Source: Oscillospiraceae bacterium (GTDB lineage Bacteria > Bacillota > Clostridia > Oscillospirales > WRJC01). From it: DNA of 33,513 nucleotides. This document shows positions 9,048 to 17,852 of the stretch, in pieces. Under the pieces are notes generated by a model, which made no database searches, was not told where the DNA came from, and saw nothing but the letters and a program-made list of their open reading frames with translations. Position numbers and translations under genes: made by a program. The stretch spans positions 1 through 33,513 of the forward strand of contig WQYZ01000026.1 of assembly GCA_009780985.1 (NCBI GenBank), in the 5' to 3' direction. The first letter of the stretch is position 1; every line of letters begins with the position of its first letter.

Positions 9048-11702
9048 ATGCGAGAACTTGAAAAACATTATAATCACACGGAAGTTGAAGATAAAATATA
9101 TACGGAATGGCTTGAAAAAAACTATTTTCACGCCGAAATCGACAAGAATAAAAAACCGTTTGCCATAGTTATACCTCCCCCCAACGTCACAGGGCAATTA
9201 CACATGGGACACGCGTTGAATCATGCTATTCAAGATGCAATTATACGGGTAAAAAGAATGCAGGGATATTCGACTTTATGGCTTCCAGGCGTTGACCATG
9301 CGGGTATTGCCACACAGGCGAGGGTTGAAAAAAACTTGAAAAAAGAACGAGGATTATCCCGCCATGATATAGGTCGGGAAGAATTTTTAAAACTGGTTTG
9401 GGACTGGAAAAACAAATACGGCAGTATTATAACGAATCAGCTGAAAAAACTCGGCTCGTCCTGCGACTGGTCTCGCGAGAGATTTACTATGGACGAAAAT
9501 CTGTCCAGAGCCGTAAAAAAAGCTTTTATAAATTATTATAAAAAAGGATTGGTTTACAGGGGACTTAGAATAATAAACTGGTGTCCTTTGTGCGAAACGG
9601 CTATTTCTGACGCGGAAGTGGATTATCAGGAGCAAAACGGTAATCTGTGGCATATAAAATATTATTTTAAGGATTCTGATGAGTTTATTACAATCGCGAC
9701 GACAAGACCTGAAACTATGCTCGGAGATACGGCGGTTGCAGTTAATCCAAACGATGAGAGATATAAAAAATATATTGGCAGGACGCTTATTCTGCCTCTG
9801 TTAAACCGTGAGATTAAAGTGATTGCCGATGATTATGTCGAAATGGATTTCGGTTCGGGGTGCGTAAAAGTCACCCCATATCATGACCCCAACGATTTTG
9901 ATATTGGCGAGCGTCATAATCTGACGAAAATAAATATATTTGACAAAACTGCAAAAATAAACGAACACGGCGGAAAATATCAGGGACTCGACAGGTTTGA
10001 AGCACGTAAAAAAATAGTCGAGGATTTAAAAGAACTGGGACTGCTTGAAAAAACAGAAAATTATATCCACAATGTCGGGCATTGCGATCGTTGCAAAACA
10101 GTTATCGAACCATGGGCGTCGCTGCAATGGTTCGTAAAAATGAAGCCGCTTGCAGAACCAGCAATAAAAGCCGTTGTCGGCGGCGATATAAAATTCGTGA
10201 CTGAAAGATTTGAAAACTCTTATCTTAATTGGATGGAAAATATAAGGGATTGGTGTATTTCGCGTCAGCAGTGGTGGGGACATAGAATTCCGATATTTTA
10301 TTGTCAGGACTGCGGAGAAATGACGGTTTTAGAAAATGAGGACACTGAAACTGTTGAAGTATGCCCGAAATGCGGGTCGAAAAATCTAAAACAGGACGAA
10401 GACGTTCTCGACACATGGTTTTCTTCGGCTTTATGGCCTTTCTCAACTCTTGGCTGGCCTGATAAAACAGAAGATCTGGCATATTTTTATCCAACAAATA
10501 TTTTGGTTACGGCATATGACATAATCCCGTTGTGGGTTGCGAGAATGATATTCTCAGGGCTTGAATTTATGGATGAAAAACCGTTCGAGCACATATATAT
10601 AAACGGTATAGTTCGCGACGAGCTGGGGCGAAAAATATCAAAGTCTCTCGATAACGGCGCAGATACCCTTAAAGTGATAAAAAAATACGGCGCGGACGTT
10701 TTAAGGTTTGGATTGCTTAACGGCATAGCGCCCGGAAGTGATACGCGTTATTCTGATGAAAAAATGGACGCCGCCCGAAACTTCACAAATAAAATCTGGA
10801 ACGCTGCGAGATTTATTCTGATGAATATAGACATTGAAACGGCGGATATCGAGGGATTGGAGCTTGAACTTGAGGATAAGTGGATTATATCGCTTCTGAA
10901 TAAATTAATCGCCGAAGCTACGAACAATATAGAAAATTTTGACGTTTCTCTTGCGCAATCAAAGATTTACGAATTTATATGGGATATATTCTGCGACTGG
11001 TATATAGAGCTTGTCAAGACAAGATTAAACGATAAAACTTTAGCATCAAATAAAACCGCGCAGAATGTTATTGTTTATGTTTTCGTGAATTTATTGAAAC
11101 TTCTTCACCCATATATGCCATTTATCACGGAAGAAATATGGAAGAATATGCCGAAAATAAAAGCTGATTTGGACGTTGAATCTATAATGATTTCAAAATT
11201 CCCAAAATATGACGAAAGATATATTTTCGATAGAGACGAAGAGAATTTGACAAAAATAATTACAGCGATACGCGCCATCAGAAATAAACGCGCAGAGCTT
11301 AACGTTCCGCCGTCGAAAAAGATAAACCTGCATATTTCTGGCAAAGATAAAGACGTATTTTGCGAAAAGTCGAATGATTTCTTCAGAAGGCTTGCGGGAG
11401 CGGCAGATATAGAATATACAGATATATTTGACAGTGAAAACGCTGTTCAGATAATAACTGCGGACGCTATAATCTATATTCCGCAAAGCGATTTAATTGA
11501 TAAAGAAAAAGAAATAAAACGTCTTGAAAAAGAGCTTGCAAATGTAGAAAACGAGATAGCGAGAGTTCAAAGTCAGCTTAACAACGAAGGATTTATTAAT
11601 AAAGCTCCTACAGATGTCATAGCAGAAAAGCGAGAAGCGGAGAAAAAATATCTCGCACTCAGAGAAACCGTCGTAGAATCATTGGCAAAACTGAAAGGAT
11701 AG
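9048..11702 (+). CDS. valS: Valyl-tRNA synthetase
   Basis: Class Ia aminoacyl-tRNA synthetase that charges tRNA-Val (EC 6.1.1.9). The 884-residue product has the HIGH-type signature PPPNVTGQLHMGH at 43-55, and the KMSKS loop appears as KISKS at 529-533. A zinc-ribbon-like CQDC...CPKC pair lies near 420-450. The editing domain (TTRPETMLGDTAVAV), the anticodon-binding helical domain and a C-terminal coiled coil beginning near KEIKRLEKELANVENEIARV are all present, so the protein is full length. GGAGG precedes the ATG by about 11 bases. No convincing T-box leader was found upstream, although many Firmicute valS genes have one. folC follows after 67 bases, a common Firmicute pairing. Confidence 0.97.
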   Translation: MRELEKHYNHTEVEDKIYTEWLEKNYFHAEIDKNKKPFAIVIPPPNVTGQLHMGHALNHAIQDAIIRVKRMQGYSTLWLPGVDHAGIATQARVEKNLKKERGLSRHDIGREEFLKLVWDWKNKYGSIITNQLKKLGSSCDWSRERFTMDENLSRAVKKAFINYYKKGLVYRGLRIINWCPLCETAISDAEVDYQEQNGNLWHIKYYFKDSDEFITIATTRPETMLGDTAVAVNPNDERYKKYIGRTLILPLLNREIKVIADDYVEMDFGSGCVKVTPYHDPNDFDIGERHNLTKINIFDKTAKINEHGGKYQGLDRFEARKKIVEDLKELGLLEKTENYIHNVGHCDRCKTVIEPWASLQWFVKMKPLAEPAIKAVVGGDIKFVTERFENSYLNWMENIRDWCISRQQWWGHRIPIFYCQDCGEMTVLENEDTETVEVCPKCGSKNLKQDEDVLDTWFSSALWPFSTLGWPDKTEDLAYFYPTNILVTAYDIIPLWVARMIFSGLEFMDEKPFEHIYINGIVRDELGRKISKSLDNGADTLKVIKKYGADVLRFGLLNGIAPGSDTRYSDEKMDAARNFTNKIWNAARFILMNIDIETADIEGLELELEDKWIISLLNKLIAEATNNIENFDVSLAQSKIYEFIWDIFCDWYIELVKTRLNDKTLASNKTAQNVIVYVFVNLLKLLHPYMPFITEEIWKNMPKIKADLDVESIMISKFPKYDERYIFDRDEENLTKIITAIRAIRNKRAELNVPPSKKINLHISGKDKDVFCEKSNDFFRRLAGAADIEYTDIFDSENAVQIITADAIIYIPQSDLIDKEKEIKRLEKELANVENEIARVQSQLNNEGFINKAPTDVIAEKREAEKKYLALRETVVESLAKLKG

Positions 11703-11718
11703 AATAGGAGAAATTCTA

Positions 11719-11743
11719 TAAGGGCGGCAATCTGCCGCCCTTA
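11719..11743. repeat. Perfect 25-base GC-rich palindrome between valS and folC
   Basis: Eleven-base arms (11719-11729 and 11733-11743) pair perfectly around an ATC loop, with GGGCGGCA and TGCCGCCC as the GC core. The hairpin starts 17 bases after the valS stop and is followed only by TTACAATATT, so it could act as a weak terminator or processing signal. Its GGGCGG core resembles the palindrome on the other side of valS, which suggests a dispersed extragenic repeat family. Confidence 0.65.
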
Positions 11744-11769
11744 CAATATTCACAAAGGTTTAAAAATTT

Positions 11770-13116
11770 ATGGATATAACAAATTTATATAATAAAACGT
11801 TAAATTATATTCACTCTCTCGGCATGTATTCAAACCCGCCGCATATTGATTTAAGCAAAATGAAATATCTCTGCAATATTTTCGGCAATCCGCAGGACAG
11901 TTATATGACGGTTCATATTGCCGGAACAAACGGCAAAGGTTCGACTGCGGCAATGCTGGCGAATATACTGCGGGAGCTTGGGTATAAAACCGGAAGATAT
12001 ATTTCGCCGTACATAGAAGAATTTACGGAACGCATATCAATAAACGGCGGCGATATTTCAAGAGACGAGCTTGTATTTTACGCTGAAAAAATACAAAATG
12101 CTCTCGCGGAAAATAATGCCCCGGATAAATTTATGCCGAATGAATTCGAGTTTGTGACACTTCTGGCTTTTATTTATTACAGAGCGCATGAATGTGATAT
12201 TGCCGTGATAGAAACTGGTTTGGGCGGCAGGCTCGACCCGACTAATGTGATAAAGTCGCCGCTCGCTTCTGTCATAACGTCAATAAGTCTTGACCATATG
12301 CAGGTATTAGGAGATACCGTCGAAAAAATCGCCGTTGAAAAGTGCGGGATTATAAAACAAAACCGTCCTGTGGTGTTATATCCTCTGAACGGCGAAAGCG
12401 TTATAAAAATAGTTGAAAATACCGCAAAAGAAAGAAACTGCGAATTTATAATTCCAGATGTAAATTCTTTAAAAATAGTTGCAGAAAGTCTTGACTGCAC
12501 GCAGTTTGAATATAAAAATAAGCCGTATAAAATAAAACTCGCGGGACGCCATCAGATTTATAACGCGGTTACAGTTATAGAAACGATTATGCGTTTGTTT
12601 AGAGATAAAACAAATATATATGACGCGATATATAACGGTATCGAAAAGACGTTTTTTCCTGCGCGATTCGAAATACTTTCAAAAAAGCCGCTGTTAATTT
12701 TTGACGGAGCGCATAATATATCGGGCGTAAACGCGCTTTGCGACACTATAAAAAATCTTTTAATCGATAAATACTATAAAAAGATAATTTTAATTTGCGG
12801 CATGTTAAAAGACAAAAAGCCGGAAGAAGCGATAAAAAATATTTGCTCGGAAAGTTTTGTTGAAAAGTTTATAGCAGTTCCCGTAAATTCTATGCGCTCT
12901 GAAAATCCTGAGAATTTGTGCGAATATGCCTCGAAATACTGCAAAAATGCAGAATACAGCTATGATTTATCAGAAGCGTTGGAATCTGCGCTCGATGAAG
13001 CGTTGTGGAATAAATATGTTGCAGTCGTATGTTTTGGTTCTCTCTATCTTGCGGGAGACGTGAAAAAAGCATGGGACGAATATAACAAATATAATAAAAA
13101 CAGCGACAAAATCTGA
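11770..13116 (+). CDS. folC: Folylpolyglutamate synthase/dihydrofolate synthase
   Basis: Mur-ligase-family enzyme that adds glutamate to folates, and in many bacteria also makes dihydrofolate from dihydropteroate (EC 6.3.2.17 and 6.3.2.12). The 448-residue product has the P-loop HIAGTNGKGSTAA at 49-61, the folate/ATP-site segment ETGLGGRLDPTN at 148-159, and later FDGAHNISG, which marks the C-terminal ligase domain. The length is normal. The ribosome binding site is only AAAGG, about 12 bases before the ATG. The gene lies 67 bases downstream of valS, separated by a hairpin, so it may be read through from valS or expressed separately. Confidence 0.93.
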   Translation: MDITNLYNKTLNYIHSLGMYSNPPHIDLSKMKYLCNIFGNPQDSYMTVHIAGTNGKGSTAAMLANILRELGYKTGRYISPYIEEFTERISINGGDISRDELVFYAEKIQNALAENNAPDKFMPNEFEFVTLLAFIYYRAHECDIAVIETGLGGRLDPTNVIKSPLASVITSISLDHMQVLGDTVEKIAVEKCGIIKQNRPVVLYPLNGESVIKIVENTAKERNCEFIIPDVNSLKIVAESLDCTQFEYKNKPYKIKLAGRHQIYNAVTVIETIMRLFRDKTNIYDAIYNGIEKTFFPARFEILSKKPLLIFDGAHNISGVNALCDTIKNLLIDKYYKKIILICGMLKDKKPEEAIKNICSESFVEKFIAVPVNSMRSENPENLCEYASKYCKNAEYSYDLSEALESALDEALWNKYVAVVCFGSLYLAGDVKKAWDEYNKYNKNSDKI

Positions 13117-13151
13117 TAAAATATTTATTTAAAATATAGTATTCTTGTAAT

Positions 13152-13180
13152 AGATTTATATAGATTTATTTTGAGAATAT
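13152..13180 (+). promoter_or_regulatory. Possible sigma-H-like promoter of the spoIIA operon
   Basis: The gap before spoIIAA is AT-rich and holds a near-perfect 10-base tandem repeat (TAGATTTATA, TAGATTTATT) followed by GAGAATAT. In Bacillus spoIIA is driven by sigma-H, whose -10 contains GAAT and whose -35 resembles AGGAWWW. GAAT is present 31 bases before the ATG, but the -35 match (AGATTTA) is imperfect. This is a weak call based on context. Confidence 0.22.
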
Positions 13181-13208
13181 TATTTTTTATAGGGGCGATT
13201 AAATAAAC

Positions 13209-13538
13209 ATGGAAATAATCTCAAGCATGAAAGACGGAATATTGTATGTAAAATTATTAGGGGATATAGACCATCATACGGCGAGAAGTGTCAGGGAATC
13301 CGTTGATGAACTTATATTGACAAAAAATCCCGTAGAGTTGGACCTTGATTTGTCCGCGATTGATTTTATGGATTCATCGGGGCTCGGTCTTGTCCTAGGC
13401 AGATATAAAAAACAGAACGATATCGGCGGCAGGATGAAAATATTGAACCCGTCAAGAAGAATAATGCAGATACTCCAGCTTGCGGGAGTGGAAAAAATAA
13501 TCAAAATAGAAAGAAGGATGAAAGCCAATGAAGGCTAA
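13209..13538 (+). CDS. spoIIAA: Anti-sigma F factor antagonist SpoIIAA
   Basis: STAS-domain protein of 109 residues that releases sigma-F from SpoIIAB in the forespore. The phosphorylation site is intact in FMDSSGLG, with serines at 56 and 57; the second corresponds to the serine phosphorylated by SpoIIAB in Bacillus. The C-terminal helix (NPSRRIMQILQLAGVEKIIKI) also fits. It is the first gene of a spoIIAA-spoIIAB-sigF operon. Its 3' end overlaps spoIIAB by 11 bases, which suggests tight stoichiometric coupling. The gene order rules out a generic RsbV-type antagonist. Confidence 0.95.
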   Translation: MEIISSMKDGILYVKLLGDIDHHTARSVRESVDELILTKNPVELDLDLSAIDFMDSSGLGLVLGRYKKQNDIGGRMKILNPSRRIMQILQLAGVEKIIKIERRMKANEG

Positions 13539-13995
13539 AGCGGTAAATAAGAAAAAGAAAAAACGCGCGCTTGTAAATCAGATAAAAGCGTCCTTTCCGG
13601 CAAAATCAATAAACGAAAGTTTAAGCAGAATGATTGTCTCTTCAATAGTATGCCAGCTTGACCCTACAATAGACGAACTCGCCGATATTAAAACATCTGT
13701 ATCCGAAGCTGTGACAAACAGTATTGTGCACGGATACAGTAATAACGGCATAGGAGAAATAAATTTATATGTCTGCTATTACGACGACAATACGGTCAGG
13801 ATAATAATAAAAGACAAGGGCAGGGGAATAGAGGATATAAAAAAAGCCATGACGCCGTTGTACACTACGGACGAGAGCGGCGAACGCACCGGGATGGGAT
13901 TTTCTATAATGCAGAATTTTATGGATAAAATAAAAGTAATATCAAAACCCGGCAAAGGAACAACAGTAATATTCGATAAAAAAATAAAAAAATAA
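13528..13995 (+). CDS. spoIIAB: Anti-sigma F factor/serine kinase SpoIIAB
   Basis: GHKL-family kinase that binds and holds sigma-F inactive, and phosphorylates SpoIIAA. The ATP-binding motifs are all visible: N-box EAVTNSIVHGY (N64), G1 box DKGRGIEDI near 96-104, and G2 box TGMGFSIM near 121-128. The QLDPTIDELADIKTSVSEAVTN segment closely follows the Bacillus protein. At 155 residues it is slightly longer than usual, owing to a Lys-rich N-terminal extension (about residues 1-13). The start is supported by AAGGATG upstream. It overlaps spoIIAA, and sigF follows after 29 bases. Confidence 0.95.
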   Translation: MKAKAVNKKKKKRALVNQIKASFPAKSINESLSRMIVSSIVCQLDPTIDELADIKTSVSEAVTNSIVHGYSNNGIGEINLYVCYYDDNTVRIIIKDKGRGIEDIKKAMTPLYTTDESGERTGMGFSIMQNFMDKIKVISKPGKGTTVIFDKKIKK

Positions 13996-14024
13996 AAACA
14001 AAAATAAAGAGTGGTTGCCGTTTA

Positions 14025-14771
14025 ATGTCTGAGAACAAATACATAAATAATATAGAATTGATTGAACTGTCGAAAAACGGGGATAAAACGGCGTTGGAAA
14101 AACTTGTCGAGAACAACATCGGGCTTGTCAGAAGTATTGCGTCAAGATTCCGCGACAGGGGTGTCGAATATGAAGATTTGATTCAGATAGGTTCTATCGG
14201 GATTATAAAAGCCATAAAGAGTTTTGACAAATCTTTTAACACGGCGTTTTCCACTTATGCAGTCCCGATGATTATCGGCGAGATAAAACGGTTTTTACGC
14301 GACGACTCTATGATAAAAGTCAGCAGGGACACAAAAAAGCGCGGGATAAATATAATGCGTATAAAAGAGGAATTCAAGCAGAAATACAACAGAGAACCTC
14401 AGACAAGCGAGCTCGCAGTTATTACAGGCATGAGCAACGAGGATATTATATACGCGTTAGATGCAATATCGCCGATATATTCACTGCAAGACAGCAGCAT
14501 TATAAACAGAAACGGCGGCGACAGCGGCGATAACGACAACACGCTCGAGAATTTTATAAGCAGCGACAAAGATGAAATAGAAATCGCGATAAATAAAATC
14601 GCATTGAAAGAAGCATTAAATTCACTTCCGGAAACTCAGAGGGAACTTATTATTTTAAGATATTTTAAGAATCTGTCGCAGCAGCAGGCGGCAAAAATCT
14701 TAGGGATAACGCAGGTGAAAGTATCCCGCGAGGAAAAAAAGATTTTTCAGAAATTAAAAGAATTATTGTGA
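14025..14771 (+). CDS. sigF: RNA polymerase sigma-F factor (SpoIIAC)
   Basis: Forespore-specific sigma factor that starts compartment-specific transcription during sporulation. The 248-residue product has region 2 (NIGLVRSIASRFRDRGVEYE, then DLIQIGSIGIIKAIKSFD), region 3 and region 4 with the helix-turn-helix SQQQAAKILGITQVKVSREE. The position after spoIIAA and spoIIAB identifies it as sigF rather than sigG or sigB. The ribosome binding site is weak (AAAGAGTGG). An Asn/Gly/Asp-rich loop near 165-180 lies between regions 3 and 4. Together the three genes make the organism a likely endospore former. Confidence 0.96.
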   Translation: MSENKYINNIELIELSKNGDKTALEKLVENNIGLVRSIASRFRDRGVEYEDLIQIGSIGIIKAIKSFDKSFNTAFSTYAVPMIIGEIKRFLRDDSMIKVSRDTKKRGINIMRIKEEFKQKYNREPQTSELAVITGMSNEDIIYALDAISPIYSLQDSSIINRNGGDSGDNDNTLENFISSDKDEIEIAINKIALKEALNSLPETQRELIILRYFKNLSQQQAAKILGITQVKVSREEKKIFQKLKELL

Positions 14772-14776
14772 TTACC

Positions 14777-14805
14777 TTGACAATCAGTATATTTTGAGAT
14801 AAAAT
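14777..14805 (+). promoter_or_regulatory. Sigma-A-type promoter for the lipoprotein gene
   Basis: A perfect -35 TTGACA (14777-14782), a 17-base spacer and a -10 TAAAAT (14800-14805) start just after the sigF stop codon. This gives the downstream lipoprotein gene its own vegetative promoter, with an untranslated leader of about 50 bases. Confidence 0.75.
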
Positions 14806-14864
14806 ATATATAAGTAAAAACCAGAAGAATTTATATATTTTATTTTGGAAGGAAGATGTTTGTA

Positions 14865-15527
14865 ATGATATTGAATATTATTAAAAAAGCCGCTGTAATT
14901 CTTTTGATTATTTCTATGACTTGCAATTTTCTTGTTTTGCAATCGTGCAACAGCAATAACAGTTCAAATGACGCAACGACTGCGCAGGACACTACTAACG
15001 CGACTACAATAGAAGATATTACGACGACCGAAGCGACAACTCCCGCACCCACTGAACCTCCGACAACAAAGCCCTCGATAAAGACTGAGGAGATTTCAAA
15101 ATGGACTTTTACAGCGGACAGCCCGGTATTTAAAATCGGAAATCAGTCTGCAAATCTGACGGTAACAGATGGAATTCTTAAAGTTACATCTACGGGCGGC
15201 GACCCATTTTTATTTACGGTAGACGGGAATCTCGGTATAAACGCGTCAGATGTAAATTATATAAAATTTAAAATTAAAAATGATGCCGAAGGATATGACA
15301 ATCAATTATTTTTTATCACAAACGATGATACTACATGGAGTGAAGACAAGTCAATCAGAAACGAATATATGTACGACGAAGGACAGGATTGGGAAATTCT
15401 CGAATTTGACACGTCTGACTGCGACCTTTGGGACGGTATAATAAAACAATTAAGATTCGACTATCTGACTGAAGAAGGCGACGTAGAAATAGAATATGTT
15501 TCGCTGGAGAAGATAGCCCAGCAATAA
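14865..15527 (+). CDS. Lipoprotein with Thr-rich linker and carbohydrate-binding-like domain
   Basis: Predicted surface lipoprotein of unknown role. A lysine-tipped hydrophobic signal leads to the lipobox LVLQSC, with the modified cysteine at residue 28. A Thr/Pro/Glu-rich linker (about 35-75) follows, then one compact domain that begins WTFTADSPVFKIG and contains DGILKVTSTGGDPFLF and YIKFKIKND. That pattern resembles the beta-sandwich modules attached to clostridial glycoside hydrolases, but no specific CBM family is claimed. The second ATG was chosen because GGAAG lies 9 bases before it. The first ATG (14856) is only 3 bases from the ribosome binding site. It has its own promoter upstream and terminator downstream. 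Confidence 0.7.
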   Translation: MILNIIKKAAVILLIISMTCNFLVLQSCNSNNSSNDATTAQDTTNATTIEDITTTEATTPAPTEPPTTKPSIKTEEISKWTFTADSPVFKIGNQSANLTVTDGILKVTSTGGDPFLFTVDGNLGINASDVNYIKFKIKNDAEGYDNQLFFITNDDTTWSEDKSIRNEYMYDEGQDWEILEFDTSDCDLWDGIIKQLRFDYLTEEGDVEIEYVSLEKIAQQ

Positions 15528-15544
15528 TATAAATAATTATAATA

Positions 15545-15582
15545 GGCGATAGGTTATAAAATCTTTCGCTTATTTTTATTTA
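15545..15582 (+). terminator. Rho-independent terminator after the lipoprotein gene
   Basis: GCGATAG (15546-15552) pairs with CTTTCGC (15563-15569), with one T-T mismatch, and is followed by TTATTTTTATTT. It lies 18 bases past the stop codon. Confidence 0.6.
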
Positions 15583-15627
15583 ATACATAAAATTTCTCTT
15601 TTCGCTCATAAAAAATAGAAAAATTTA

Positions 15628-15636
15628 TGATACAAT
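15628..15636 (+). promoter_or_regulatory. Extended -10 promoter for tex
   Basis: TGATACAAT is an extended -10 element (TGN plus TACAAT), 36 bases upstream of the chosen tex start. No good -35 is visible 17 bases upstream, which is usual for extended -10 promoters. Confidence 0.5.
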
Positions 15637-15671
15637 ATGATTTACAGAAAATAAAAAAGTTGAGGTTTTTT

Positions 15672-17825
15672 ATGGATATAATAAATAGACTTGCGAATGA
15701 ATTTAAAATAAATGAAAAAAGGCTGATTGACACAATCGCCCTTTTCGACAACGGCGGCACTATCCCGTTTATTGCGCGGTACAGAAAAGAAGTCACCGGC
15801 TCTCTCGACGACCAGGTTTTGAGAGAATTATTCGAGCGGCTCACTTATCTCAGAAATTTAGAAACGCGAAAAAACGAAGTGCGTTCGTCAATAGAAGAAC
15901 AGGGCAAACTCACTGATGAAATAATTGCGGCAATCGAAGCGGCTGAAACTCTCGTCGAAGTGGAGGATATATACAGACCTTTCAGACCGAAAAGAAAAAC
16001 GAGAGCATCTGTCGCAAAAGAAAAAGGATTAGAGCCGCTGTCAGATATTATTTATAAACAGGACTTATCGGACGCTGATATTAACGAAATCGCCGCGCAG
16101 TATATAAACGAGGAAAAAGGCGTAAATACAATAGAAGAAGCGATAAACGGCGCGCTGGATATTATCGCCGAAAACGTTTCGGACAACGCAGAGTTCAGAA
16201 AACAGATACGCGCGCTGACTTTCGAATACGCCATGATAACATGCAAAAAAATAAACGACAGTGACGAGGGCAGAATATACTCTATGTATTTTGATTTTTC
16301 AGAGCCGGTGAATAAAGTTCCCCCGCACCGCATACTTGCGATAAACAGAGCGGAAAAAGAAGGTTTTATAAAAGTTTCGGTTGATATTGACAAAAGCATG
16401 ATTTTAAATTATTTGTTCAACGAAACAATCGAAACTTCGGCGAAAACACATCTCGTCGAGAAATCGGTCGTAGACGCGTATGATCGGCTTATTTCCCCGT
16501 CGATAGAACGCGAAATACGCGGCGATATTTTCGATGCGTCAAGCGAATCGAGTATAAAAGTTTTTGCAGTAAATTTGAAAAATTTATTGCTGACCCCGCC
16601 TCTTAAAGGCAAAACTGTTTTGGGATTTGACCCCGGTTACAGAACCGGCTGTAAACTCTCTGTTGTAGATAAAACGGGCAAAGTTATAGATACAGGTGTT
16701 ATATATCCTACAAAACCGCAGGAAAAAACAGTTGAATCCGAAAAAGTTGTTTCTGAAATAATAAAAAAACATAGAATTGACGTTATCGCTATAGGAAACG
16801 GCACAGCGTCGAAAGAAAGTGAAATTTTTATTGCGAATTTGTTAAAGAAATTAAATTGCGGGACGAAATATATAATGGTATCAGAATCGGGAGCGTCGGT
16901 TTATTCGGCGTCAAAATTAGGAGCTGAAGAATTTCCCGAATTTGACGTTACATTAAGAAGCGCGGTTTCTATTGCGCGCAGGCTTCAGGACCCGCTCGCG
17001 GAACTCGTTAAAATCGACCCGAAATCAATCGGGGTAGGGCAGTACCAGCACGACATGAAGCAGGCGAGGCTCGACGAAGCACTCACAGGAGTAGTGGAAG
17101 ACTGCGTCAACTCTGTCGGAGTCGATGTAAACACAGCTTCGTACAGTTTATTGTCGTATGTTTCGGGGATAAACTCCGCGTCGGCGAAAAATATAGTAAA
17201 ATACAGGGAAGAAAAAGGCGAGTTTAAAACTCGCGATGAAATAAAAAAAGCTCCGCGAATCGGAGCGAAAGCGTTTGAACAGTGCGCGGGATTCCTGCGG
17301 ATTCCTCACGGCGGTGAAATACTCGACAATACGGGAATACACCCGGAATCTTACGAAACGGCGAGAGAGCTTTTAAAGATGTATGATTATTCGCTTGGGG
17401 ATGTCAATAAAAGCAACATAAAGGGGCTTTCGGACAAAGTGAAAAACGACGGGATAATCGACGTCGCCGAAATGCTGAATGTGGGGGTGCCTACGCTTCA
17501 GGACATAATAAAGGAACTGGAAAAACCCGGTCGGGACATACGCGACGATTTCCCGGAGCCTGTTCTGCGGGACGATATAATGGATATGGGAGATTTGAAG
17601 ATTGGAATGGTTTTGACCGGAATTGTCAGAAATGTCATAGATTTCGGCGCATTTATCGACATAGGCGTGCATCAGGACGGGCTTGTGCATGTGTCAGAAA
17701 TTTCAAACAGGTATATAAAGCACCCAAGCGAGGCTTTAGCCGTCGGCGATGTAGTGAAAGTTATGATAAAATCAGTTGACCCGGCTTCAAAAAAGATTGG
17801 ATTAACAATAAAAGGGATAAAATAA
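15672..17825 (+). CDS. tex: Tex-family RNA-binding transcription accessory protein
   Basis: Bacterial Tex protein, an RNA-binding factor related to Spt6. From the chosen start it is 717 residues. An N-terminal helical region (FDNGGTIPFIARYRKEVTGS) leads into a YqgF/RNase H-like domain near 316 (VLGFDPGYRTGCKLSVVD). Helix-hairpin-helix repeats follow near 475-560 (VDVNTASYSLLSYVSGI), and a C-terminal S1 domain spans about 640-712 (GMVLTGIVRNVIDFGAFIDIG). The ATG at 15672 was preferred over one 45 bases upstream because TTGAGG lies 8 bases before it and Tex proteins begin near this MDIINRLANEF segment. It has its own promoter. The FliK-like gene follows after 27 bases and may be cotranscribed. 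Confidence 0.93.
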   Translation: MDIINRLANEFKINEKRLIDTIALFDNGGTIPFIARYRKEVTGSLDDQVLRELFERLTYLRNLETRKNEVRSSIEEQGKLTDEIIAAIEAAETLVEVEDIYRPFRPKRKTRASVAKEKGLEPLSDIIYKQDLSDADINEIAAQYINEEKGVNTIEEAINGALDIIAENVSDNAEFRKQIRALTFEYAMITCKKINDSDEGRIYSMYFDFSEPVNKVPPHRILAINRAEKEGFIKVSVDIDKSMILNYLFNETIETSAKTHLVEKSVVDAYDRLISPSIEREIRGDIFDASSESSIKVFAVNLKNLLLTPPLKGKTVLGFDPGYRTGCKLSVVDKTGKVIDTGVIYPTKPQEKTVESEKVVSEIIKKHRIDVIAIGNGTASKESEIFIANLLKKLNCGTKYIMVSESGASVYSASKLGAEEFPEFDVTLRSAVSIARRLQDPLAELVKIDPKSIGVGQYQHDMKQARLDEALTGVVEDCVNSVGVDVNTASYSLLSYVSGINSASAKNIVKYREEKGEFKTRDEIKKAPRIGAKAFEQCAGFLRIPHGGEILDNTGIHPESYETARELLKMYDYSLGDVNKSNIKGLSDKVKNDGIIDVAEMLNVGVPTLQDIIKELEKPGRDIRDDFPEPVLRDDIMDMGDLKIGMVLTGIVRNVIDFGAFIDIGVHQDGLVHVSEISNRYIKHPSEALAVGDVVKVMIKSVDPASKKIGLTIKGIK

Positions 17826-17852
17826 TTGATGAAAGCAAGGTGAAAATACAGG

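Noticed and set aside
13152-13170. Tandem repeat or CRISPR-like array from TAGATTTATA and TAGATTTATT
   Set aside because: There are only two units and no spacers. No CRISPR array or cas gene was seen anywhere in the window.
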